From an uncultured Christensenella sp. (GTDB taxonomy: Bacteria > Bacillota > Clostridia > Christensenellales > UBA1750), in assembly GCA_905193155.1 (NCBI GenBank), contig CAJJNQ010000015.1:1-54066 (forward strand): DNA of 54,066 nt. The letters are read 5' to 3'. Shown piece by piece: positions 6,667 to 14,224 of this stretch. Made by a program: the position numbers and the translations under genes. The notes under the pieces were generated by a model, which saw nothing but the letters and a program-made list of their open reading frames with translations, did not search any database and had not been told where the DNA came from. Position 1 is the stretch's first letter. Each line of letters begins with the position of its first letter.

Positions 6667-8751
6667 TTACAGCGGCAAAGGCTGTGCGCCGGAGCGGACG
6701 AAGAGGGGAATGACGTCGATGGGCGCGTTGGCTGTGACCCACCGGCCGCCCTCGAAGGTCTTGCCGGTGGAAACCTCGCGCCAGGAGTCGCCCTTGGGCA
6801 GGTAAACCTCGCGGGTGGTCGCACCGGAGGTGTAGACGGGCGCAACGAGGATGTCCGGCCCGAAGAGGTAGGTTTCGTCCAACGTCCAGGCGGTTTCATC
6901 GTCGGGATACTGGAAGAAGAGCGGGCGCATCACGGGCGTGCCGTGCTCGTGCGCTTCGCGCATCAGGGTCTTGATGTAGGGCTTGAGGGCCTCGCGCAGG
7001 AGCAGGTACTTCTTGAGGATTTCGTAATTGTCCTCGCCGAAGGACCAGACCTCGTTTTCCGCACCGGAGCCGAACTGCTCCACGCCGTTGCGGTAGAGGG
7101 GTTCGGGGTTCTGATAGGGCAGGCGGTCGCCGTGCAGGCGCATCACGGGCTGGAAGCAGCCCCACTGGAACCAGCGCACCAGCACCTCGCGGAAATCGTC
7201 GTGCGCCGGGAAGCCGGAGAGGAAGCCGCCGATGTCGGTCGTCCACCACGGCAGCCCCGCCATGCCGGCGTTCAGGCCCGCGGTGATCTGCTGGCGCATG
7301 GACTTGAAGTTGGACTGAATGTCGCCCGACCAGCAGAGGGTTCCGAAGCGCTGGGAACCCGCCCATGCGCAGCGGATCAGGCACATGATGTCCTTCTCGC
7401 CCTCCTTTTCCAGACCTTCATAGAAGGCCTTGGCAAAGTTGAGCGGATACATATTGGACACCTGAAGCGCAGGGCCGTTGTAATAGCGCAAATTGTCGAT
7501 GTGGTCGTTGTTGTAGATCGGCTCGGCGCTGTCCAGCCAGAAGAGCTTGATGCCCTTATCGTAGTAGTTCTTCTTGCACACGCGCCAGATGAACTCGCGC
7601 GCGCCGGGGTTCATCGCGTCCCAGAGCGTGACCTCGCCCATGAACAGGCTGGTCATCTGGTTGCCGCGGTCGTTGTGGATCAAATAGTCGTTCTCCGCAA
7701 GCTCGCGGTAGTTTTCGCTGTGAACGTCCACCGTCGGCCAGACCGACACGACGAGGTTGACGCCGTATTTCGCCAGTTCCTCCACCATGCCTTCGGGATC
7801 CGGCCAATCCTGCGGGTCAAACTTCCAATCTCCCTGCATCGTCCAGTGGAAGAAGTCGATGACAATGGCGTCCATGGGCAAGCCGCGCTTTTTGTGCTCA
7901 CGCACGACGCTCATCAGCTCATCCTGCGTGCGGTAGCGCAGCTTGCACTGCCAAAAGCCCATCAGATCGTCGCGCATCATCGGCACGGTGCCGGTGGCGG
8001 AAGCGTAATTGCACTCGATCTCGTAGGGCGTATCGCCTGCACAGATCCAGTAATCCAGCTGCTTGGTGGAGCGCGCCTCCCACTTGGTCACGTTGCGCGC
8101 GAAGGTCACCTGGCCCACCGCCGGATTGTTCCAAAGGAAGCCGTAGCCGCGGGAGGAAACCATGAACGGGCAGCTGATCTGGGAATTGCGCTGCACCAGC
8201 TCCAGCTTGAGTCCCTTCAGGTTCAGCTTATCTTCCTGATACTGACCCATACCGAAGATCTTCTCGTCCTCATAGGCCTCGAAGGAGAGCACCGCGCGCC
8301 AGTCATCCGCACCGACATTGGGGTGCAGGAAACGCGCCTGCATCCCCAGCGGAACGCTGTATTCCGAAAGGTCGTTGCGGTTACGGATGCACTCGCGGGT
8401 CAGCTCCTGACCCTTGTCGTTATAGAAGAACAGATAGCCATGGCGGTCGATGAAGGCGGCCACCTTGCCGTTTTTGATGTAGGCGGCATTTTCCTCCGCC
8501 ACAAGAGGCGCGTCCTCGCCGGGGCCGCCGGCGGCGGCCATCTGCTTTTTGTTCTTGGGGGCGGTTTTGACCATGGCCATTTCGGCCTTGTGGTCGCCCG
8601 CGGGCAGCAGCGCCCAGTCCTCGCTCTCGTCCAACTTGGCCGCGCGGGTCACGCGCACGCGCAGACCGTTGTCGCCCCAGGGCTGAATCAGTATTTTTTC
8701 TGCACCGTGCTGCCAGTAAAGACGGTTGTTTTCCAGCTTAAAAATCGCCAT
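6667..8751 (-). CDS. GH31 alpha-glycosidase (alpha-xylosidase type), copy 1
   Basis: A 694-aa family 31 glycoside hydrolase that releases alpha-linked glucose or xylose by a retaining mechanism. It has an N-terminal beta-sandwich, a (beta/alpha)8 barrel and C-terminal beta domains. The nucleophile is D407 in KLFWLDSAEP and the likely acid/base is D477 in CWSGDIQSNF. The WLDxAEP form resembles alpha-xylosidases more than alpha-glucosidases. There is no signal peptide, so it works on imported oligosaccharides. The ATG at 8751 is preferred over a GTG at 8760, as it matches the start of its neighbour. It lies nine bases from the previous gene, a tandem paralogue. Confidence 0.9.
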   Translation of the reverse strand: MAIFKLENNRLYWQHGAEKILIQPWGDNGLRVRVTRAAKLDESEDWALLPAGDHKAEMAMVKTAPKNKKQMAAAGGPGEDAPLVAEENAAYIKNGKVAAFIDRHGYLFFYNDKGQELTRECIRNRNDLSEYSVPLGMQARFLHPNVGADDWRAVLSFEAYEDEKIFGMGQYQEDKLNLKGLKLELVQRNSQISCPFMVSSRGYGFLWNNPAVGQVTFARNVTKWEARSTKQLDYWICAGDTPYEIECNYASATGTVPMMRDDLMGFWQCKLRYRTQDELMSVVREHKKRGLPMDAIVIDFFHWTMQGDWKFDPQDWPDPEGMVEELAKYGVNLVVSVWPTVDVHSENYRELAENDYLIHNDRGNQMTSLFMGEVTLWDAMNPGAREFIWRVCKKNYYDKGIKLFWLDSAEPIYNNDHIDNLRYYNGPALQVSNMYPLNFAKAFYEGLEKEGEKDIMCLIRCAWAGSQRFGTLCWSGDIQSNFKSMRQQITAGLNAGMAGLPWWTTDIGGFLSGFPAHDDFREVLVRWFQWGCFQPVMRLHGDRLPYQNPEPLYRNGVEQFGSGAENEVWSFGEDNYEILKKYLLLREALKPYIKTLMREAHEHGTPVMRPLFFQYPDDETAWTLDETYLFGPDILVAPVYTSGATTREVYLPKGDSWREVSTGKTFEGGRWVTANAPIDVIPLFVRSGAQPLPL

Positions 8752-8769
8752 ATCTTGCACACTCCTTCC

Positions 8770-10860
8770 TTACAGCGGCAGGTCCGCGCCAACGCGGACA
8801 AACAGCGGGATGACGTCGATGGGCGCCTTTGCTGTGACGGTCTGACCGCCTTCATAGGTCTTGCCGGTCGCAACCTCGCGCCAGGCATCGCCCTTAGGCA
8901 GGTAGACGCTGCGCTCCTGCGCGCCCGCGGCAAACACCGGCGCCACCAGCAGATCGCTGCCGAACAGATACTGATCCTCCACCTTGGGCGCATCAGGATC
9001 ATCGGGATACTGGAAGAAGGTTGCACGGATGACGGGCGTGCCCTTTTCATGCGCCTCGGCCATCAGCTTTTCGATATAGGGTTTGAGGCTTTCGCGGATC
9101 AGAATGTACTTTTTGAGGATTTCATAGTTGTCCTCGCCGAAGGACCAGACTTCGTTGCCCGCGCCGGTGCCGAAGCGCTCCACCTGACCGTAGTATTTGA
9201 CCGGCGGCTCGGTGTAGGGCAGGCGGTCTCCGTGCAGACGCATCACGGGCAGGAACGCGCCCATCTGGAACCAGCGCACGAGCAGCTCCCGGAAATCCTT
9301 GTGCGCTGTGAAGCCGCCCAGGAAACCGCCGATATCGCAGGTCCACCACGGGATGCCCGCCATGCCGGCGTTCAAACCCGCGCTGAGCTGCTTGCGCATC
9401 GCGGTGAAGGTGGATTCCACATCGCCCGACCAAAGCAGCGCGCCATATTTCTGTGAACCCGCCCACGCGCAGCGGATCAGGTGGCAGATGCCCTCGTCGC
9501 CCTGCTCCTTCATGCCCTCATAGAAGCCCTGAATATAGCACTTCGGGTATTCGTTAGCGCAGAGCAGCGCGGGGCCGTCGAAATAGCGGTAGTTATCCGC
9601 GTCGTAAGCATTGATCTCCGGCTCGGCCTCGTCCAGCCAGAACAGCTTGATGCCCAGATCATAGTAATTCTTCTTCGCACAGTCCCAGACGAACTTGCGG
9701 GCGCCGGGATTGATCGCATCGTAATAGGTGCACGGACCCATCCAGGTGCCATGGATCGGCATGCCGCGATCCATATGCATCAGATATCCGCATTCGGACA
9801 TCTTCTTATAATTATCGGTGCGCTGATCGACAGTCGGCCAGATGGAAACCATCAGGTTCACGCCCAGCTCTTTCAGCTCGTCCACCATCGCCTTTGGATC
9901 GGGGAAATCGCGCGGATCGAACTGCCAATCGCCCTGTGCCGTCCAATGGAAAAAATCAATCACAATCACGTCCATCGGCAGGCCGCGTTTTTTGTGCTCG
10001 CGCACTACGCGAAGCACCTCGTCCTGCGTCTGATAGCGCAGCTTGCACTGCCAAAAGCCCATCAGATCCCTGCGCATCATGGGTACACGACCGGTGACGG
10101 CAGTGTAGTTTTCCAGTATTTGCGCCGGAGTGTCTGCCGCAGTGATCCAGTAGTCGATCTGGCGGGTGCGCTCCGCCGTCCACTCGGTGACGTTTTCACC
10201 CAGCGTCACATTGCCCACAGCGGGGTTATTCCACAGGAAGCCATATCCTCTGGACGACAGCATGAACGGAATCGACGCCTGCGAATTGCGCTGCGCCAGC
10301 TCCAACGTACAGCCCTTCAGGTTCAGGAAATCCTCCTGATACTGTCCCAGGCCGTAGAAGCGCTCACCCTCATAGGCTTCAAAGGACACCTCTGCGCGCC
10401 AGTCCTCGCTGCCGAGCACAGGTGTGAGCAGTCTCGCCTTGCGGCTGAGCGGCACGCAGAATTCGGAAAGGTCGCTGCGGTTGCGCACATATTCTCGCAC
10501 CAGCTCTTCGCCCTTGCCATTGAGGAATCGAATATAGCCGTGCCGGTCGATCTCCGCCGTAATGCCGCCGTTGACGATGCGCATCGCGTTGGGCTTCTTC
10601 TCCGGCTTTTCGTTGAACTGATATTCTCCCTGTCCCAGGCGCGCCGCGTCCTGGGCAAAGTTCGGCGGCGCGGTCTCGTAAATCTCCGCCTTCGCCTGCG
10701 GCACCGTGTGCGGATTTTCCAGTGCCCAATCCTTGCCGTCAAAGCTGCCGTTGCGCGTTACGCGCACGCGCAGGCCGTCCTTGCCCCACGGCTCGATGAG
10801 TATTTTTTCGGTATCCTGCTGCCAATACAGCCGATTGCCGGTGATATCCATGACCGCCAT
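8770..10860 (-). CDS. GH31 alpha-glycosidase (alpha-xylosidase type), copy 2
   Basis: A 696-aa GH31 enzyme strongly similar over its whole length to the next gene; both begin with a NRLYWQ segment and share runs such as LMGFWQCKLRY and REHKKRGLPMD. The nucleophile is D410 in KLFWLDEAEP and the acid/base D480 in LWSGDVESTF. No signal peptide is present. The start at 10860 has GGAGGG eight bases upstream and discards a ten-residue extension. Different residues around the pocket (SAEPIYN versus EAEPEIN) suggest the two copies prefer different substrates. A 48-base gap separates it from ltaE. Confidence 0.9.
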   Translation of the reverse strand: MAVMDITGNRLYWQQDTEKILIEPWGKDGLRVRVTRNGSFDGKDWALENPHTVPQAKAEIYETAPPNFAQDAARLGQGEYQFNEKPEKKPNAMRIVNGGITAEIDRHGYIRFLNGKGEELVREYVRNRSDLSEFCVPLSRKARLLTPVLGSEDWRAEVSFEAYEGERFYGLGQYQEDFLNLKGCTLELAQRNSQASIPFMLSSRGYGFLWNNPAVGNVTLGENVTEWTAERTRQIDYWITAADTPAQILENYTAVTGRVPMMRRDLMGFWQCKLRYQTQDEVLRVVREHKKRGLPMDVIVIDFFHWTAQGDWQFDPRDFPDPKAMVDELKELGVNLMVSIWPTVDQRTDNYKKMSECGYLMHMDRGMPIHGTWMGPCTYYDAINPGARKFVWDCAKKNYYDLGIKLFWLDEAEPEINAYDADNYRYFDGPALLCANEYPKCYIQGFYEGMKEQGDEGICHLIRCAWAGSQKYGALLWSGDVESTFTAMRKQLSAGLNAGMAGIPWWTCDIGGFLGGFTAHKDFRELLVRWFQMGAFLPVMRLHGDRLPYTEPPVKYYGQVERFGTGAGNEVWSFGEDNYEILKKYILIRESLKPYIEKLMAEAHEKGTPVIRATFFQYPDDPDAPKVEDQYLFGSDLLVAPVFAAGAQERSVYLPKGDAWREVATGKTYEGGQTVTAKAPIDVIPLFVRVGADLPL

Positions 10861-10908
10861 GTGAGTCCCTCCGTTTTCTTTTTTATACAATAGCAGAAAC
10901 TGCTTTTC

Positions 10909-11928
10909 TCATTCCTTCAACGCGCGAATCAGCGCGTCCGCTTCTTCCTTTTGCGTGTTCCACGAAGTGACGAGTCGAATCGCCTGATGTCCCTCGTCCA
11001 CGCGGTTCTGCCGGTAGAAGCCGAAATCCTTTTCCAGCCGGTCGATCACCGCGTTCGGCAGCACCGGGAAGAGCTGATTGGTCGTTGTTTCGCAGTAGAA
11101 CGGATAGCCCACCGCGCGAATACCCTCGCGGAGCCGATCCGCCATCTCGTTTTCATACGCGCCGACCTTTTCGTAGACGCCGTTTTCCATCAGTACGTCG
11201 AATTGTACGCCGAGCAGGCGGCCCTTGGCGAGCAAGCCGCCCCGCTGTTTGCGGGTATAGGCAAAATTCCGCGCCAGTTCCGGCTTGCAGAACACCAGCG
11301 CCTCGCCAAACAGCGCGCCGCACTTGGTTCCGCCGATATAGAATGCATCGCACAGCCGCGCCAGATCGGGCAGGAACACATCGTTCCCCTTTGCCGTCAG
11401 CGCCGACGCCAGCCGCGCGCCGTCGCAATAGAGCAGCAGCCCCATTTTGTCACAGACCGCGCGGATCGCCTTCAGCTCCGAAAGCGTATAGAGCGTACCC
11501 AGCTCCGTAGGCTGAGAGAGGTATACCAGCGCAGGCTTGACCATATGGCAATCGGGATGCGAAAGCACCGCCTGACGGATCTCCTCTGCGGAGAGCTTGC
11601 CGTCCTTTCCCTGACAGGTAACGACCTTATACCCGCAAGCTTCCACAGCGCCGGTTTCATGCACGTTGATGTGCCCGGTTTCAGCGGAAATCGCCGCTTC
11701 AAAGGGACGCAGCAGATGCGCAATCGTCATCGCGTTGGTGGGCGTTCCGCCGACGGTGAAGAACACCTCCGCGTTTTCGCATCGGCACAGCGTGCGGATC
11801 TTCTCCGCCGCGCGGCGGGAATACTCATCCTCGCCGTAACCCGGCGTACGCTCGAGATTGGTGCGCACCAGACGCTCCAACACCTCCGGGCACGCGCCCT
11901 CTTCATAATCGCATCGGAAACTAATCAT
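10909..11928 (-). CDS. ltaE: low-specificity L-threonine aldolase
   Basis: A 339-aa PLP enzyme of fold type I that cleaves L-threonine and L-allo-threonine to glycine and acetaldehyde. It shows GGTPTNAMTIAHL near residue 60, the cofactor-binding LLLYCDGAR near 165-171 and the Schiff-base lysine K202 in YIGGTKCGALFG. Length fits the family. It has its own promoter (11998-12026). The two GH31 genes lie downstream on the same strand and could be cotranscribed, although no metabolic link is apparent. Confidence 0.93.
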   Translation of the reverse strand: MISFRCDYEEGACPEVLERLVRTNLERTPGYGEDEYSRRAAEKIRTLCRCENAEVFFTVGGTPTNAMTIAHLLRPFEAAISAETGHINVHETGAVEACGYKVVTCQGKDGKLSAEEIRQAVLSHPDCHMVKPALVYLSQPTELGTLYTLSELKAIRAVCDKMGLLLYCDGARLASALTAKGNDVFLPDLARLCDAFYIGGTKCGALFGEALVFCKPELARNFAYTRKQRGGLLAKGRLLGVQFDVLMENGVYEKVGAYENEMADRLREGIRAVGYPFYCETTTNQLFPVLPNAVIDRLEKDFGFYRQNRVDEGHQAIRLVTSWNTQKEEADALIRALKE

Positions 11929-11997
11929 GCTTATTCCTTTCCAAAAATGTCCTTGAATGGGAATGGATCTTGTAAAAATCTCTGCCTCACTGTTTTT

Positions 11998-12026
11998 ATT
12001 TTATACGTTCTTTGCATTCGGGTCAA
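11998..12026 (-). promoter_or_regulatory. promoter of ltaE
   Basis: TTGACC (12021-12026), a 17-base spacer and TAAAAT (11998-12003) on the minus strand. Confidence 0.65.
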
Positions 12027-12052
12027 TCCCCGTCCCGTTGTGCGCAACGCGC

Positions 12053-12089
12053 AAAAAGCGCCCCGCATACGTCATCGTACGGGGCGCTT
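12053..12089 (-). terminator. terminator of the DAHP synthase gene
   Basis: AAGCGCCCCG and its perfect complement CGGGGCGCTT, followed on the minus strand by a U run, 15 bases after the aroF stop. Confidence 0.85.
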
Positions 12090-12104
12090 GTCTGATGAAA
12101 TCCT

Positions 12105-13118
12105 TTAATCCGTGATCTTGCCCTCGAAGGCGGCGCGGCGTTTGACTTCCTTCATCACGTCGGCAAACTGATCCATGTTCAGCGACTGCGCGCCGTCGCA
12201 GAGCGCTTCCTTTGGGTTATTGTGCACCTCGATCATCAGGCCGTCCGCGCCCGCAGCAATGGCCGCCTTGGCCAGCGGCTCCACCATCCAGGCGATGCCG
12301 GCAGCATGGGATGGGTCGATCAGAATAGGCAGATGCGAATGCTTCTTGATCAGCGGCACAGCGGAAATATCGAGATTATTGCGGATCAAGTGCTCGAAGG
12401 TGCGGATACCGCGCTCGCAGAGAATGACGTTTTCGTTGCCGCCCGCCATGATGTATTCCGCGCTCATCAGCCACTCCTCTATGGTGGCGGAGAGGCCGCG
12501 CTTGAGCAGCACGGGCTTTTTCGTCTGGCCGATCGCCTTGAGCAGTCGGAAGTTTTGCATATTGCGTGCGCCGACCTGAAGGATGTCCACATCGTCAAAT
12601 TCATCCAGCTGCGAATCGGACATGATCTCGGTGACGATGGGCAGGCCCGTCAGCTTGCGCGCCTCGCGCAGCAGCATAAGTCCGTCAGCCTCCAAGCCTT
12701 GGAAGGAGTAGGGCGAAGTGCGCGGCTTGAAAGCGCCGCCGCGCAGGAACGTTGCGCCGCTCTTTTTGACGGATTCGGCTACGGTGCAGAGCTGCTTTTC
12801 ACTCTCCACCGAGCAAGGCCCCGCCATGACATGGAAGAAACCTTCGCCGATGGTGTGCCCGCCCACTTTGATGTGGGTATCGTCCGGGTGAAAGCGGCGG
12901 TTGGCCGCCTTGTAAGGCTCGGAGATGCGGCGCACATCGGCGACGATTTCATTGGCGCGAAGCTTGTCTTCGTCCACATGGGACGTATCGCCCACCAGGC
13001 CCATGATGGTGGTTTCCTCGCCCTTGCTGAAATGCACCTGCATTCCCAGTTCCTTAACTTCCTCAATAAGCGCCTGCACGCGCTGTTCCGGTGCGTTTTG
13101 CTTGAGAATGATAATCAT
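12105..13118 (-). CDS. aroF: 3-deoxy-7-phosphoheptulonate (DAHP) synthase, type I-beta with N-terminal regulatory domain
   Basis: A 337-aa enzyme that condenses phosphoenolpyruvate and erythrose-4-phosphate, the first step towards chorismate. Residues 1 to about 75 form the ferredoxin-like domain found in AroF/AroG of Thermotoga type, which can carry Tyr/Phe feedback inhibition. The barrel follows with AGPCSVES, GGAFKPRTSPYSFQG, KRGLSATIEEW and DPSHAAG in order; these hold the substrate- and metal-binding residues. Expression is controlled by the Tyr-rich leader peptide and attenuator upstream. The genes for the rest of the pathway are not in this window. Confidence 0.97.
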   Translation of the reverse strand: MIIILKQNAPEQRVQALIEEVKELGMQVHFSKGEETTIMGLVGDTSHVDEDKLRANEIVADVRRISEPYKAANRRFHPDDTHIKVGGHTIGEGFFHVMAGPCSVESEKQLCTVAESVKKSGATFLRGGAFKPRTSPYSFQGLEADGLMLLREARKLTGLPIVTEIMSDSQLDEFDDVDILQVGARNMQNFRLLKAIGQTKKPVLLKRGLSATIEEWLMSAEYIMAGGNENVILCERGIRTFEHLIRNNLDISAVPLIKKHSHLPILIDPSHAAGIAWMVEPLAKAAIAAGADGLMIEVHNNPKEALCDGAQSLNMDQFADVMKEVKRRAAFEGKITD

Positions 13119-13187
13119 GATTTCCGTCCTCCCGATCTTCTGCTTCGTTTTGTCCTTCTGCGCTATTCTTCCATACTGCCGCGCAAT

Positions 13188-13220
13188 AAAAAAACAGCCC
13201 GCTTTTTTTCGCGGACTGCT
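13188..13220 (-). terminator. attenuator terminator in the aroF leader
   Basis: CAGTCCGC pairs with GCGGGCTG (one G-U pair) around an A-rich loop, followed by seven U. It lies between the leader peptide and aroF, about 70 bases before the aroF start. Confidence 0.85.
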
Positions 13221-13292
13221 TTGATTTGCGCATCTACCAACCGAATCGGAGAAAACCCTCTCGCAATTTTATGCGCAACGCAAACAGCCCGC
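13211..13292 (-). promoter_or_regulatory. alternative antiterminator pairing of the aroF attenuator
   Basis: Leader-peptide codons 19-21 contain GCGGGCTG (13285-13292), a copy of the terminator 3' arm. It can pair with the terminator 5' arm (13211-13218), and the following TTTGCG (13279-13284) extends the helix with CGCAAA (13225-13230). A ribosome stalled on the earlier Tyr codons leaves this segment free to form the antiterminator. A ribosome that runs on covers it and lets the terminator form. TTGCGCAT/ATGCGCAA (13271-13278 with 13226-13233) is a third competing helix. Confidence 0.75.
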
Positions 13293-13346
13293 ATCGCAAT
13301 CGCAATACAGGTAAGCGTAGGCATAAAATCGATTGAGCTTCGTCAT
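13269..13346 (-). CDS. 25-aa Tyr-rich leader peptide of the aroF attenuator
   Basis: A short frame with GGAAGGAG about ten bases upstream reads MTKLNRFYAYAYLYC and then CDAGCLRCA in its last part. Four Tyr (codons 8, 10, 12, 14) and one Phe are packed into eight codons, so shortage of charged tRNA-Tyr should stall ribosomes there. Four Cys follow in the last eleven codons, which is odd for a purely aromatic sensor. The peptide lies 35 bases after a near-perfect promoter and just before competing terminator and antiterminator hairpins, so its role is regulation of DAHP synthase. It probably has no function as a product. Confidence 0.88.
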   Translation of the reverse strand: MTKLNRFYAYAYLYCDCDAGCLRCA

Positions 13347-13380
13347 ACCGTTCGGTCTCCTTCCTTCAGAAGTTGGTTGA

Positions 13381-13409
13381 AGTATACACCCGCCGGGATG
13401 GTTTGTCAA
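13381..13409 (-). promoter_or_regulatory. promoter of the aroF leader transcript
   Basis: Perfect TTGACA (13404-13409), a 17-base spacer and TATACT (13381-13386) on the minus strand. Confidence 0.9.
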
Positions 13410-13519
13410 CGTCCTTTGGTTAAAACTCATCCTATGCCTTCGGGCAGGAAAACCGGTGCGCCGCGTCGAACTTTCCCTTTGTGCTCAAACGAGCGCCGCA
13501 AAAAGGAGGTGCCGCCGGA

Positions 13520-14095
13520 TTGTCCCAGACCACAAAACGCGCGTTGGCCGCTTCATTGGAAAAGCTGCTGGCCAAAAAGCCGTTGGATAAAATCACGGTC
13601 ATCGACATCGTAGAGGACTGCGAGGTCAACCGCCAGACCTTTTATTATCACTTCCGCGATATTTACGATCTGCTGGAATGGACGCTGCTGAACGAGACGT
13701 CCAAGGCTCTGGGCGGAAAAAAGACCTATGCCACCTGGCAGGAGGGTTTCCTCAATATCTTTGAGTGGGTTCAGAAAAACAAGGCGATGGTCTCCAATAT
13801 CTATCACTCCGTCAGCCGCGAACACATCGAACGCCACCTGTACGAAATCACCTATGATCTGCTCATCGGCGTGGTAGAAGAGCAGGCACAGGATCTTTCG
13901 GTTCGCGCCGAGGACAAAAAGTTCATCGCGGACTTTTACAAGTTTGCGTTTGTCGGCATCATGCTGGAATGGATTCGCACCGGCATGACTGCTGATCCCA
14001 AAGACATTGTCTCCCGGATGTCCGTGCTGCTGCACGGGGACGTCCGCCGCGCGCTGCTGAAATATTCACCTGTCTCCGATGGGACAGAAACCTGA
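13520..14095 (+). CDS. TetR-family regulator (DhaS-like)
   Basis: A 191-aa regulator. The N-terminal HTH (residues 4-50) has the typical PLDKITVIDIVEDCEVNRQT and FYYHFRDIYDLLEW. The C-terminal ligand domain is of the type found in DhaS-like members. A TTG start is chosen because AAAGGAGGT lies nine bases upstream; the frame extends 13 codons further without a ribosome site. It is followed by a strong terminator and then oleate hydratase, so it may respond to fatty acids or control ohyA. That link rests on position only. Confidence 0.88.
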   Translation: MSQTTKRALAASLEKLLAKKPLDKITVIDIVEDCEVNRQTFYYHFRDIYDLLEWTLLNETSKALGGKKTYATWQEGFLNIFEWVQKNKAMVSNIYHSVSREHIERHLYEITYDLLIGVVEEQAQDLSVRAEDKKFIADFYKFAFVGIMLEWIRTGMTADPKDIVSRMSVLLHGDVRRALLKYSPVSDGTET

Positions 14096-14123
14096 TTCTG
14101 TCCAAAATTCACACACATCCATT

Positions 14124-14155
14124 CCCCTGTTGAAAATTCCAACAGGGGCTTTTTT
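14124..14155 (+). terminator. terminator of the TetR gene
   Basis: Perfect CCCCTGTTG/CAACAGGGG hairpin with an eight-base loop, followed by CTTTTTT. Confidence 0.92.
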
Positions 14156-14224
14156 CTGTCTATGGCAACCCGTGTTCGCGTGAAGTATACTCATCTCATC
14201 AAATGAATACGGAGGTTGCCGAGT

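Noticed and set aside
6622..9456. 944-codon open frame on the plus strand
   Set aside because: It runs antisense through both GH31 genes, has no ribosome site and gives a His/Ala/Arg-rich text with no family. Long antisense frames are usual in GC-rich coding DNA.
9481..10893. 470-codon plus-strand frame
   Set aside because: Shadow of the second GH31 gene on the opposite strand.
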